Positions 6,070 through 14,982 of a stretch of DNA of 64,000 nt are shown piece after piece. Position 1 is the stretch's first letter. Each line of letters starts with the position of its first letter. The translations under genes were made by a program, and so were the position numbers. Source of the stretch: a virus. The notes beneath the pieces are model-generated. The model had not been told where the DNA came from, ran no database searches, and worked only from the letters and a program-made list of their open reading frames with translations. Location: positions 62,001 through 126,000 of IMG/VR virus record IMGVR_UViG_3300045120_000498; one strand, 5' to 3'.

Positions 6070-6117
6070 CGTCTCGGTGTGCCCCCGCGCTCGCCACCGA
6101 GACGTGCGAGCGCGGGG
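6070..6117 (-). promoter_or_regulatory. Two mutually exclusive hairpins between Ku and the next gene
   Basis: Hairpin 1 pairs 6083-6094 with 6106-6117 (12 bp, CCCCGCGCTCGC arms). Hairpin 2 pairs 6070-6079 with 6095-6104 (10 bp, CGTCTCGGTG arms). Each uses part of the other, so only one can form at a time. Hairpin 1, nearer Ku, resembles a terminator without a U-tract; hairpin 2 ends directly before the ribosome site of the gene at 5747. Confidence 0.5.
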
Positions 6118-6129
6118 ACGGGGGGAACT

Positions 6130-6969
6130 CTACGCCGACGCGGCGGCGCGCTTGCGCTTGTTCGCAGCGACCAGCGACGCCTCCAGCGCAGCCATCAGGT
6201 TGTCCGCCGCCTTCTTCGGAGCCGCGGACACCGGCGCCTTGTCGATGGGCTTCCCGGCCGCGGCCTTCGCGATCAACTCGACCCGGCGCTCGCGCACCTC
6301 GTCCGTGAGCGAGTCGATGGCATCGACCGGCTCGGTGTAGGTCGCCACGAGCGCGCGTGCTGCCTCCAGGTGGCGCTTGTCGGAGTCCAGCCCGGCGAGC
6401 GACCCCATCGCCTCGTCGATCTGCCGGAAGTCCTCAGCCCACGCCAGCGTGTTGACGATCAGCCCGTCGCCCTCCGGGTACACGACCGCGAGATGCTGGA
6501 GCGAGCGCGGCATCAGCTTGAACACGCCCGCCATCGCGCCACGCTTCTCGGCGCCCTTCGGGATCGGCTTCAGCGCGTCGAGCAGCAGCCGCAGCGCCGT
6601 CGGCGACGATCCCTTCGCGGGCATCAGGTAGTAGCTGTCGAGCACCCGCGCGCGCGAGATGTCGGCCAGCGGCACGAAGAACTCCACGTCGAACGAGTCG
6701 AGCTTCGTGGCCGCCTCGATGTTCGCGATGGCCTCGTCGGGGATCGGATAGAACGTCCCGTCCTCGTCGCGGAAGCCCTTCGCGATGTCGGCGGCTTCGA
6801 GTGTCTTGCCGGTGTCGGCGTCCACCTCGATCCGCTTCACCGCGGCGCCGCCTTCCTTGGCGCCCCGGTGGAAGTTCACCTCGCCCTTGGTCGTGATCTT
6901 GCGTAGCGCCACGGGCACGTGGAACGTGCCCCCGATGCTCAGTGTGCTGTTCCGCACGGTCGATGCCAT
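6130..6969 (-). CDS. ku: Ku-family DNA end-binding protein
   Basis: A 279-aa homologue of bacterial Ku, the homodimeric ring that threads onto broken DNA ends and recruits LigD in non-homologous end joining. Visible family landmarks are the N-terminal STLSIGGTFHVPVALRKI strand, NFHRGAKEGG, AADIAKGFRDEDGTFYPI, DFVEFFVPLADISRA-like region, YYLMPAKGS, and the RSLQHLAVVYPEGDGLIVNTL segment followed by a basic Ala-rich tail. Length fits bacterial Ku. Known phage Kus (mycobacteriophages Omega and Corndog) work with host LigD, probably to circularise genomes with short overhangs; no ligase is seen here. The start is fixed by its own promoter, hairpin and GGAAAGG leader. Confidence 0.93.
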   Translation of the reverse strand: MASTVRNSTLSIGGTFHVPVALRKITTKGEVNFHRGAKEGGAAVKRIEVDADTGKTLEAADIAKGFRDEDGTFYPIPDEAIANIEAATKLDSFDVEFFVPLADISRARVLDSYYLMPAKGSSPTALRLLLDALKPIPKGAEKRGAMAGVFKLMPRSLQHLAVVYPEGDGLIVNTLAWAEDFRQIDEAMGSLAGLDSDKRHLEAARALVATYTEPVDAIDSLTDEVRERRVELIAKAAAGKPIDKAPVSAAPKKAADNLMAALEASLVAANKRKRAAASA

Positions 6970-6983
6970 GCCGTCCCCTTTCC

Positions 6984-6997
6984 GCGGTCAGTTCCGC
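6984..6997 (-). promoter_or_regulatory. Hairpin-plus-RBS leader of ku
   Basis: GCGG-AACTGA-CCGC on the minus strand, then GGAAAGGGG and the ATG of ku. The stem is shorter than in sister leaders. Confidence 0.55.
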
Positions 6998-7007
6998 TAT
7001 TGATCGG

Positions 7008-7030
7008 AGTCTAACACACGTTGTGTGTAT
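7008..7030 (-). promoter_or_regulatory. Early promoter of the 23-bp family driving ku
   Basis: Minus strand: ATACACAC, AA, CGTGTG, then TTAGACT. The palindrome is perfect and the extended -10 is TG-T-TAGACT. It begins inside the stop region of the upstream fibre-module gene, so ku is transcribed separately and shares its operator with the other early operons. Confidence 0.7.
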
Positions 7031-7404
7031 CAGGCGGCCCGGGTCACGTCCGGCAACACGAAGAACCTGCCGAGCGCCATCGTCTGCACCTCGCTCGTCA
7101 CGATCACCTTCACCTGCGTGTCGTAGAAGTACCGGCCCGGGTCGAGCACCGCCGTCTCCCCGGCCGGGATCACCACGTCCACGACGTGGTTGTTCGGCGG
7201 CACTCGGATCGCCATGTCGCCCGCGCCCATCCGCTTCCGGATCACCGCCTGCGAGTCCGGGTCGGCCGGGTCGATCTTCACCGTCAGCCACACCTCGTGC
7301 GTCGTGTCCGCAATCGGGAACGGCTGCATCGTGCCGCTGTCGTCCGGCTTCGCGAGCACCAGCGTGATCGTCGCCGTGTCGCCTCGAAGCACCTCGATGT
7401 CCAC
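7030..7404 (-). CDS. BppU-like baseplate or fibre-adaptor protein
   Basis: The 124-aa sequence follows the pattern of the BppU N-terminal domain and related small phage proteins. It opens with RGDTATITL and has VWLTVKID, a VVDVVIPAGETAVLDPG segment, a YFYDTQVKV strand and a GRFFVLPDVTR end. Such proteins join receptor-binding or fibre proteins to the baseplate. GTG at 7404 shares a base with the stop of the 2123-aa fibre gene (TAGTG) and has GGGGAGG upstream, consistent with a fibre module. Confidence 0.65.
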   Translation of the reverse strand: MDIEVLRGDTATITLVLAKPDDSGTMQPFPIADTTHEVWLTVKIDPADPDSQAVIRKRMGAGDMAIRVPPNNHVVDVVIPAGETAVLDPGRYFYDTQVKVIVTSEVQTMALGRFFVLPDVTRAA

Positions 7405-10400
7405 TACCGACCTCCCCTGCGCACCGTCACGGTCGTCCCCATCTGGGAGGCGCCGGTCTGCACCGAGACGCCCGCCTGGACGCCGCCGCTCACCGTAGCA
7501 ATCGTGCCTCCGCCGTTGCCGTTCGCGCCGACTCCGGCCAGGACCCGCCCCTCGTCGTCGCTCACCGCGGCGACCACGCCGCCCACCCGGCTGACGATGG
7601 CCTCGACGGTCGGCGTGCCGAACGTCAGTGTGCTGGCGATCCCGTCCGCCTCGATGTGCGCCTCGGTCGCCATCAGCAGGTCGGACTGGGGCGAGAGCAG
7701 GCCCGCGTACGCCGTCGCCAGCGCCCGCCGGATCGCGCTCACCGGCGCGACCGCTCCGCCCAGCGCCTTCCCGGCGGACCGCTTCACCAGGCCGACCGGC
7801 GCCAGCGCGCCGCTGATCAGCAGCGGAACCGCGTGCGACACCGAGTCTGCGCCGGACAGCGGCAGCGCCGCCGTAAACCGCTTCGCGCTCGACTTGACCC
7901 GCGCCCCGGTCGGCGCCAGCGCCCCGGCCAGCGGCTTCCCAACCGACCGCCGCAATGGCGCGGTCAGCGCGAGCGCGCCCGACAAGGCCACCAGGAACGC
8001 GCGTGCCGTCGCCAGCGTCGCCGCAGGCGAGACGCTGCCCGTCATCCGCCGCGCCGTCTGCCGCGTCTCCGTACCCGCCGGAACGGTCGATCCGGTGTAC
8101 CGGGTGGTCGTCGTGCGGATCACGATGCTCGTCGGCGTCGCCGAGCCGACCGTCCTCGGCGTGCTCGCACGACGCATGATCCCGATAGGGTTCAGCGCCG
8201 CCGACAGCGCGACCAGGTACGCCTTCGACGTAGCGAACGTACTGGCCGGAGTGATCGTGCCGGTCGCCTTCTTCGCCGTGTTGCGAGCCACCGCGCCGGT
8301 CGTGCCGACCGCGCCGGTCAGCGGCTTGCCGGTCGAGCGGAACAGGTTGCCGATGGGCGCCAGCGATCCGGCCAGCGCCCGCGTGGTCGAGAACCGCAGC
8401 GTCGCGGCCGGAGTGATCGTCCCGGTCAGCCTCCGCGCGAGCGACCTCGCGACCACACCCGCGGGCGCCACCGTGCCCACGAACGTGCGTGTGAGCTTCC
8501 GCGTCTCCGTCCCGGTCGGCGCGACCAGGGCCGACAGCGCCTTGCCGGTGTTGCGAGCGAGCGTGGCTGCCGGAGCGACGGTGCCGCCCATCGACAGCAG
8601 GAACCCGCGGATCGGCGTCACCGCTCCCGCCGGAGCCAGCGCGCCAGTCATCGTCTTCGTCATCGCGCGCTTCAGCGTCGCGGCTGGAGCGAGCGCCGCC
8701 GTCAGCGCCAGCGCGTAGGCGTGCGACATGGCCGTCACGCTGGCGGTCGGTGTGATCGCGCCGGTCGGCTTCTTGCCCGTCTGCCGCGTCTCCGTACCGG
8801 CCGACGTGATCGCGCCCGCCAGCGAGCGCGGGATCGACTTCGTGGCTACACCGGTCAGACCGAGCGCGGCCGTCAGCGTCCGAGCGAGCGCCCACCGCAG
8901 CGCCGACGTGCCCGGCGTGATCGACCCGCCGACGTTCTTCCGCGTCTGCTGGACGAGCGCCGACGGCCCCGGCGTGATCGCGCCCGCGAACGCCCGCACG
9001 AACGCCCGCGACGCAGCCAGCGTCCCAGCCGGAGTCAGCGTCCCGGCCACGCCGTGCGCGGTCGAGCGGGCCAGCGCACCGACCGACGTGATCGTCCCGG
9101 CCAGCGCGCGCGGGATCGACTTCGTGAGCAGCCCGACGGGAGCCACCGCGCCCGCCGTCTTCTTGCCAGTCTGCCTTGTCTCGACCCCGGCCGGAGTGAT
9201 CGTCCCGGCCATCGGGTGCGACGTGTTGCGAGCGACGACGCCGGTCGGCGAGAGCGTGCCCGCCGTGAGCTTGCCCATCGACCGCTTCTCCACGCCCGCC
9301 GACGTGATCGTCCCGGCCGCCGTCACCGCTCGCGTCAGCGTCCGCGCGAGCACGCCCGCCGACGTGACCGTGCCCGCCATCAGGTGCGTAGTCGAGCGCA
9401 CCTCGGCGCCGGTGGGCGAGAGCGTGCCGCCCGGCGTGATCGGATAGGTCGTCGTCCCAGCGACCTTGTTCGCCGCCAGCGCGCCGGTCGGCGCCGTCGA
9501 GCCGGTCAGCGTCCGCGTGATCGAGTAGGCGTCCGCGCTCGGCCCCGGCGTGACCGTCCCGGTCAGCGTGCGTGCCCACTGCCGCGTCTCCACGCCAACG
9601 GGAGTGACCGCCGCGTCCGGAGCCACCCACCCAGTCCGGGCCGCCGTGGCGGACCCGCCGCGGAACACGTCCACCCGCGCGGTCGTGTCACCGAACTCGA
9701 ACGCGAACCGGCCCGCCACCGGAGGGATCAGCGTGTTCGTCGCGGTCAGCACCAGCGACCAGCCGCCCGACCTGGTGAAGCGGTAGAAGTCAATCTTCGG
9801 GCCGACCTGCCGCACGCCCACCGTATCGCCCGCCGCGAACGGAACCGCCGCGGATGCCAGCACGCCGGTGTCGGCCCCGCCCACGTTGCCGCGCAACTCC
9901 CACGTGAAGTTCGGCGACCCCTGCACGAGCCGCAGCGCGTACGCCGTGAACGTCGAGCCGGGGTTCGCGATGCCCCACCAGAACTTGACGTACGACGCCG
10001 CCGTCGGCAGCACCGGCACCTCGAACTGGTAGTCGAACGGCGGCGAGTGAGTGATCAGGCCGCGGACACCGCCGCTCGCTGCCCCCGCCGCCATCCGCAG
10101 CGCCGAGACGTTCACGTTCGCGATCCCGTCGTTCGCCGAGACGGTGTTCCAAATCCCGGGGCCGCCAACGTCCACCGTGCCGTTCGCGCGGTCGAAGTCG
10201 TCCAGCGTCGTTGACTTGGACGGATACCTGCCGACCCGCGTGTACGCCCCCGTCGGCCCGCCGCTCGTGAGCGTGCCAGTGAACGTCCGCGCCCACGACT
10301 TCGCGAGCGCACCGACCGGCGACACCGCACCCGTCAGCAGCCGCGCCAGCGACTTCGCCAGCACGCTCGCTGGCGTGATCGTGCCCGCCAGCGGCTTGCC

Positions 10401-13400
10401 GATCTGCCGCGACTCCACGCCCGCGGGAGTGATCGTCCCCGCGAACGCGCGCAGGAACGCGCGCGACGCCGCCAGCACACCCGCAGGCGTGATCGTGCCC
10501 CCGAGCGGCGTGCCCTTCGTGATCGCCTTCGTCGGCGCACCGGCAGGCGTCACCGTCCCCGCGAGCGCCCGCACGACCGACTTCGCCAGCACGCCCGCAG
10601 GCGTCACCGTTCCCGCCGGAGGCTGCGTGCCCGTGGTCCCCTTGCCGACCAGCCAGGTGTCCGCGCTCGGCCCCGGCGTGATCGTGCCGCCAACGCTGAT
10701 CGGGTTCGTGACTCCCGTGACGACCGAGCCGCCGCCGAAGTCGTCGTACGTGGCCGAGGCGTCGTTCGTCCGGAACCCGATCCGCGTGCCGGTCGTCAGC
10801 GACGCATCGAGGACGCTCCCGATCACGTTCCACGCGCCCGCTCCGCCCGTCTGCTTGTAGACCGTGATGGTCGATCCGTACGCGCGGATGCCCACCTTGT
10901 CCCCGGCCGAGATGCCCCCGTTGAACGTCCCCAGCGTCGTGTACGTGCTCGGGCCGACGAACTTCTGGATCACGAACTGCCCGAGGCCGCCGTCGCCGGA
11001 CGGGTTGAACCACAACAGGTACGCCGTCGCGGACGTTGTGCCCGGGTTCGCGATCCGGACGTACAACTCGAACTGGTTCGGGAACGACGTGACGCACGTC
11101 AGGTACGCCTCGCAGTCGCTTGGGAACGTGGCCGCCGACCAGTAGTTCGACGACGGACTCGCGCCGCTCATCACGTTCGACGCGACGTTCATGCCGGTCG
11201 CCGCGTTGCCGATGGCGTTCGCTATCCAGTTGCCGGACGCCGCCAGCGTCGCGTTCGCGCGGTTGAAGTTGTCCAGCACCGACGTTGCCGGGAACGCGCC
11301 GCCGCTCGCCGGAGGCGTCAGCGTGTACGTGACCGCGACGCGGACGTAATCGAGCAGAACTTCCGTGACCGCCGACGTGGACGAGCCGGTGTTCGGCTTC
11401 ACGCCGATCCGCAGCTTGACCGGCCTGCTGGACGGGTCGAGCAGCCCGGTCTGATTCGCGCCGTCCGCACCCGCGTAGGTCGTGATGGCCGTGAACGCGG
11501 CGGGCGACGCCGAGAGCGTCTTCCGGACAGTCGTCCCCGCGCCGTCGCGAAGCTCGGCCGGACCGACCGTCGAAGATGCACCGGTCGTGTACGTCAGGCA
11601 TTGCCAGTCGTAGTCCAACTCGCACGCCGTGACGAGCGCGCCGGGAGGGACGCCCAGGTCCTCCCAGGTGCCCGTCCACTCCCAGTACGGCGTGCCGTCC
11701 GAAAGGCTCTTGCCGTTGCGGCGCGCGGAGAGGTTGCCGTTGATTGTGCTGCTCAACGGCTCATTGGGCGAGTCGGCGACGCCGCTCCACGCGCCCGTCA
11801 GGCCGGTGCCGCCGCCCGCGTTGAACACCCATCCCTCTAGCCCGGCGGTGAACGTGAACGGCGCGTCCATAGTCTGGACGAGCGACCCGGAAGCCTGATT
11901 CCATAGGCTCGGCGTGGCGCTCGACGACGCCGCGGCCCCGGCAGAGACGATCACCAGGAACTTCTCGCCTGGTGTCACGGTGATCGCCGTCGTCTTGCCG
12001 TACCCACCGCCGCCGCCACCCGCGCCGCTCGTGGTGGTCGATCCACCCTGCCCGCTGCCGCCAGGTCCCCAGACTTCGATGTCAATGCTGGTGTGTCCAG
12101 CCGCGACGGTGTGCACGTAGATGCCCGGCGTCGAGTACGTGGTGCCGTCCACGATCACCTTGCCAGCACTGCCAGCACCGCCACCCGCGAAGGTCGAGCC
12201 GTTGCTACCACCACCGGCGCCGCCGCCACCCGGTGCCGTTCCCGCGGCCGCAGCGCCAATGCCGATCACGCCGGAGCCGCCAGCGCCACCACCCGCCACC
12301 GCGACACCGCCAGCACCGCCCGCCGCACCGGTCGCGCCCGGGTTGCCACCCGCCGCTGTGCCCGCGCTGCCGCCGCCACCACCACCCGCCTGAGCGGAGG
12401 TTCCAGCCGCGCCGCCAGCGCCGCCTAGCCGAGGGGAGGCAGCCGAAGCACTGCCCGCCGTCGTGGGACCACTGGCCGATCCACCGCCTGTCGCGAGAAT
12501 GAGGAGCGCGCCAGCCAGAACGTACGTCGATCCGCCAGTAGCGCCAGCACCGGTAGTCCCCGGAAGGACGCAGGTCAGTCGTTGACCCGGCGTGACCGCG
12601 ATGGTCGTTTTCGCGTACGCGCCGCCGCCGCCACCGGAACCGGCGGAAACGTTCGTCACGCCAGCAGACCCGCCGCCACCGGCACCCCAGCACTCGATCA
12701 CGAGCGACGTGACACCGGCCGGAACCTGATAAGGACCCGTGCTGCTGACGGAGACGCCGTTCATGAGACACTTGCCGGGGAACGCCGCGGCCCCACCGGC
12801 CGCCGTAGTGGCGGTGCTACCGCCACCAGCAGCGCCACCGCCACCCGATGAGCCTGACCCACCCGCGCCGCCGCTCGTACCGCTGCCGCCTGCGACGCCA
12901 CCCGTTACAGCCGCGCCACCAGCGCCGCCCGCCAAAGAGGTTGCGCCCGGGTTCCCGTTCGCGGCCGTACCCGCGCTGCCGCCGCCGCCGCCACCCGTCG
13001 TCGTACCGGTCGCGCTTCTACCCGCACCGCCAGCCCCGCCCGAGAACGCCACGTCGCCGACGCACGACGCCGCCAGGCCACCCGCACCGCCCGTCAGGCC
13101 GACCGCGCCACCGCCACCGACCGCTCGGCACAGCAGATTGCCGACCGTGACCGGGGCGTAGTCAACGCTCGTCGCGACGTTGGCACCTGGATTGGTACTG
13201 GCAGTCACGGCCCCGGCGACGACCACCGTCAGCCTCGTGCCAGGCGTGACCGTCAGCGTCTTCTTCGCGTAGGCACCGCCACCGCCGCCCTGCCCGGAGG
13301 TAACGCCCGTCGTCCCCTTGCCGCCGGAACCGCCGCCAGCCCAGCACTCGATCACGATGGACGTGACGCCCGCAGCGACGGTGTGCGTGAACGTCAGCAC

Positions 13401-13775
13401 CCCGCCCGTCGCGTTGTCGTACGTGGTGCCGTCTACGATGGCCCGGCCTGCGGCACCGTTGCCGCCAGCGGACGAACCGGCCGTGTTACCACCAGCACCG
13501 CCGCCGCCCGGCGCAGTCCCCGCCCCGCCCACACCGGCGGTACTGCTGCCGCCAGCGAAGCCACCGGTCGGAGCCGCGCCGCCCGCACCGCCGGAAGCGC
13601 CGCCCGCCGCGCCGTTGTTGCCGTTCGATGCAGTGCCCGCGCTAGAGCCGCCGCCGCCGCCATTACCGGACGCCGCAGCAGCACCGCCCGAGCCACCCGC
13701 GAACACCACGTCGCCGATGGACGCCGCCGCAGTGCCGCCCGCGGCACCCGCAGGACCGGCAGCGAGGCAGATCAT
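7404..13775 (-). CDS. 2123-aa glycine-rich and repeat tail fibre protein
   Basis: N-terminal ~620 residues are glycine-rich modules typical of phage minor tail proteins (AGVTSIVIECW, GGGGGAYAK, VTPG repeated about four times). Then come two jelly-roll-like modules that begin LDNFNRAN or LDDFDRAN and end near DDFGGGS or FRGGS. Next are some 30 repeats of about 25 residues with the core AGTITPAG followed by an Arg-containing spacer. The C-terminus is Gly/Val-rich. The likely role is host-surface binding. The ATG overlaps the upstream stop. Compared with the internal copies, the first glycine-rich module starts in its middle, so the 5' end looks truncated or rearranged. Confidence 0.75.
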   Translation of the reverse strand: MICLAAGPAGAAGGTAAASIGDVVFAGGSGGAAAASGNGGGGGSSAGTASNGNNGAAGGASGGAGGAAPTGGFAGGSSTAGVGGAGTAPGGGGAGGNTAGSSAGGNGAAGRAIVDGTTYDNATGGVLTFTHTVAAGVTSIVIECWAGGGSGGKGTTGVTSGQGGGGGAYAKKTLTVTPGTRLTVVVAGAVTASTNPGANVATSVDYAPVTVGNLLCRAVGGGGAVGLTGGAGGLAASCVGDVAFSGGAGGAGRSATGTTTGGGGGGSAGTAANGNPGATSLAGGAGGAAVTGGVAGGSGTSGGAGGSGSSGGGGAAGGGSTATTAAGGAAAFPGKCLMNGVSVSSTGPYQVPAGVTSLVIECWGAGGGGSAGVTNVSAGSGGGGGAYAKTTIAVTPGQRLTCVLPGTTGAGATGGSTYVLAGALLILATGGGSASGPTTAGSASAASPRLGGAGGAAGTSAQAGGGGGGSAGTAAGGNPGATGAAGGAGGVAVAGGGAGGSGVIGIGAAAAGTAPGGGGAGGGSNGSTFAGGGAGSAGKVIVDGTTYSTPGIYVHTVAAGHTSIDIEVWGPGGSGQGGSTTTSGAGGGGGGYGKTTAITVTPGEKFLVIVSAGAAASSSATPSLWNQASGSLVQTMDAPFTFTAGLEGWVFNAGGGTGLTGAWSGVADSPNEPLSSTINGNLSARRNGKSLSDGTPYWEWTGTWEDLGVPPGALVTACELDYDWQCLTYTTGASSTVGPAELRDGAGTTVRKTLSASPAAFTAITTYAGADGANQTGLLDPSSRPVKLRIGVKPNTGSSTSAVTEVLLDYVRVAVTYTLTPPASGGAFPATSVLDNFNRANATLAASGNWIANAIGNAATGMNVASNVMSGASPSSNYWSAATFPSDCEAYLTCVTSFPNQFELYVRIANPGTTSATAYLLWFNPSGDGGLGQFVIQKFVGPSTYTTLGTFNGGISAGDKVGIRAYGSTITVYKQTGGAGAWNVIGSVLDASLTTGTRIGFRTNDASATYDDFGGGSVVTGVTNPISVGGTITPGPSADTWLVGKGTTGTQPPAGTVTPAGVLAKSVVRALAGTVTPAGAPTKAITKGTPLGGTITPAGVLAASRAFLRAFAGTITPAGVESRQIGKPLAGTITPASVLAKSLARLLTGAVSPVGALAKSWARTFTGTLTSGGPTGAYTRVGRYPSKSTTLDDFDRANGTVDVGGPGIWNTVSANDGIANVNVSALRMAAGAASGGVRGLITHSPPFDYQFEVPVLPTAASYVKFWWGIANPGSTFTAYALRLVQGSPNFTWELRGNVGGADTGVLASAAVPFAAGDTVGVRQVGPKIDFYRFTRSGGWSLVLTATNTLIPPVAGRFAFEFGDTTARVDVFRGGSATAARTGWVAPDAAVTPVGVETRQWARTLTGTVTPGPSADAYSITRTLTGSTAPTGALAANKVAGTTTYPITPGGTLSPTGAEVRSTTHLMAGTVTSAGVLARTLTRAVTAAGTITSAGVEKRSMGKLTAGTLSPTGVVARNTSHPMAGTITPAGVETRQTGKKTAGAVAPVGLLTKSIPRALAGTITSVGALARSTAHGVAGTLTPAGTLAASRAFVRAFAGAITPGPSALVQQTRKNVGGSITPGTSALRWALARTLTAALGLTGVATKSIPRSLAGAITSAGTETRQTGKKPTGAITPTASVTAMSHAYALALTAALAPAATLKRAMTKTMTGALAPAGAVTPIRGFLLSMGGTVAPAATLARNTGKALSALVAPTGTETRKLTRTFVGTVAPAGVVARSLARRLTGTITPAATLRFSTTRALAGSLAPIGNLFRSTGKPLTGAVGTTGAVARNTAKKATGTITPASTFATSKAYLVALSAALNPIGIMRRASTPRTVGSATPTSIVIRTTTTRYTGSTVPAGTETRQTARRMTGSVSPAATLATARAFLVALSGALALTAPLRRSVGKPLAGALAPTGARVKSSAKRFTAALPLSGADSVSHAVPLLISGALAPVGLVKRSAGKALGGAVAPVSAIRRALATAYAGLLSPQSDLLMATEAHIEADGIASTLTFGTPTVEAIVSRVGGVVAAVSDDEGRVLAGVGANGNGGGTIATVSGGVQAGVSVQTGASQMGTTVTVRRGGR

Positions 13776-14044
13776 CCGTCAGCCTCCAGCCCAGCGCCGA
13801 GTCCGTCAGCCCGCTTCCCCTGCCGGTAGCTGATCGCAAGCTCCGTGCTCCAGATCGGGTTCACGCCGACGCTCACGACCCCGAACGCGAAGTGCACGTC
13901 CACGTACGGACCGAACCTGATCCCCTCCCGCGCCGTGACGCGGCGGTGCCAGTCCACGTGCACGCCCGGCAGGATCGTGAAGCCCTGCGACAAGCACCAG
14001 TGCGCCGCCCACCAGGAGCCGTGCCGGGAATGCCAACCGGCCAT
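13772..14044 (-). CDS. 90-aa conserved-type small phage protein
   Basis: Rich in Trp/His (MAGWHSRHGSWWAAHW) followed by alternating beta segments (VHVDWHRRV, GPYVDVHFAFGVVSVGVN). This resembles small proteins of unknown function often found beside fibre genes in actinophages. Coupled to the giant fibre gene by an ATGA overlap. Confidence 0.55.
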   Translation of the reverse strand: MAGWHSRHGSWWAAHWCLSQGFTILPGVHVDWHRRVTAREGIRFGPYVDVHFAFGVVSVGVNPIWSTELAISYRQGKRADGLGAGLEADG

Positions 14045-14063
14045 GCTCCGGCGCCGCTAGCGC

Positions 14064-14777
14064 CTAGCCGCCCGCGGCGACGGTCAGGTCGTACGTCGCG
14101 GCGATGCTATCGCCGGACGACAGCGTGATCGCGGCGAACACCGTCCGGTCGAGCAGCGTGCCCGCCGTCGCGGCGCTGAACACGCCGTGCTCGCGGATCG
14201 CGGCGCCCGGCGTGGCGTCCACGGTGACGGTGCCGATGGTGCGGTAGACGGTCGCGCCGTTGTTCGTCTGGGAGCCGGTCGGCCGGGTGTTGTCCGGCGC
14301 GTACTCGGTCGTCAGTTCCGTCACCAGCGTGGTGTCGCCCGCGGCCTCCGCGGTGGAGCCGGTGCCGATCCCGTGGAACTTGAAGTTCGTCCCCGTCGTC
14401 ACGTCGTTCGCGCGCAGGAAATCGACGATCTTCGTCACGCCCGCCGTCGTCACGACCTTGTGGCCGACCAGGCCCAGGTCGAACCGCAGACCGTCCTCGC
14501 GGATCACTTCCAGGTACAGCGAGCCGTAGATCACGACCGCGCCGACCGCTCGCGCGGCGGCGACCTTCCGCAGCGAGCGCAGGTACAGCGGCATGTTCGC
14601 CGCGCGCCACCGGAACACGTCCGGCGTCAGGCCCGGCGTCGGCATCGACTGGCCCAGCATCTCGCGGACGGTCAGCGGCCGCTCGGGCAGCACCCGCTCC
14701 ATCGGCTCGATGACGCGGCCCGGCCGCTCGACCACGAGCGCCAGCCCTCCGCTCATGTTCGCCTCGCCTCCGTACAT
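14064..14777 (-). CDS. Putative virion or tail protein, 237 aa
   Basis: Two ATGs 24 bp apart each have GGAGG upstream; I use the first at 14777. The C-terminal 140 residues are Thr/Gly-rich beta sequence (KFHGIGTGSTAEAAGDTTL, FAAITLSSGDSIAATYDLTV), a pattern seen in phage structural proteins of fibre or decoration type. Its neighbours are the other fibre-module genes. Exact role unknown. Confidence 0.6.
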   Translation of the reverse strand: MYGGEANMSGGLALVVERPGRVIEPMERVLPERPLTVREMLGQSMPTPGLTPDVFRWRAANMPLYLRSLRKVAAARAVGAVVIYGSLYLEVIREDGLRFDLGLVGHKVVTTAGVTKIVDFLRANDVTTGTNFKFHGIGTGSTAEAAGDTTLVTELTTEYAPDNTRPTGSQTNNGATVYRTIGTVTVDATPGAAIREHGVFSAATAGTLLDRTVFAAITLSSGDSIAATYDLTVAAGG

Positions 14778-14788
14778 GGCCCGTCCTC

Positions 14789-14959
14789 CTACGTGTTCGG
14801 CTGAACGACCTGCGCGTCGTCGGCAGGCTCGGCCTCGGGTTCGCGTCGCGCTATCTCGGCGCCGATGGCCTGGACCTTCTCGCGGGCCGCCTCCCGCTCA
14901 TCCATCGCCTCAGTGAGTGCATCTGCCAGTTCGGCATCGCTCAGGTCATCGAGCGCCAT
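14789..14959 (-). CDS. 56-aa acidic coiled-coil protein
   Basis: Short, very acidic helical protein (MALDDLSDAELADALTEAM, then EREAAREKVQAI), likely a coiled coil. ATG at 14959. It lies between two putative structural genes of the second fibre module. Function unknown. Confidence 0.5.
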   Translation of the reverse strand: MALDDLSDAELADALTEAMDEREAAREKVQAIGAEIARREPEAEPADDAQVVQPNT

Positions 14960-14982
14960 CCGAGCCAGTATGACAGCCGGAG

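Noticed and set aside
7656-10214. Plus-strand 852-codon frame opposite the fibre repeats
   Set aside because: Its Arg-rich periodicity mirrors the AGTITPAG repeats on the other strand; no ribosome site or domain.
12000-13750. Repetitive DNA that might look like a CRISPR array
   Set aside because: Repeats are coding glycine-rich modules of irregular length, without constant repeats and unique spacers; no cas genes.
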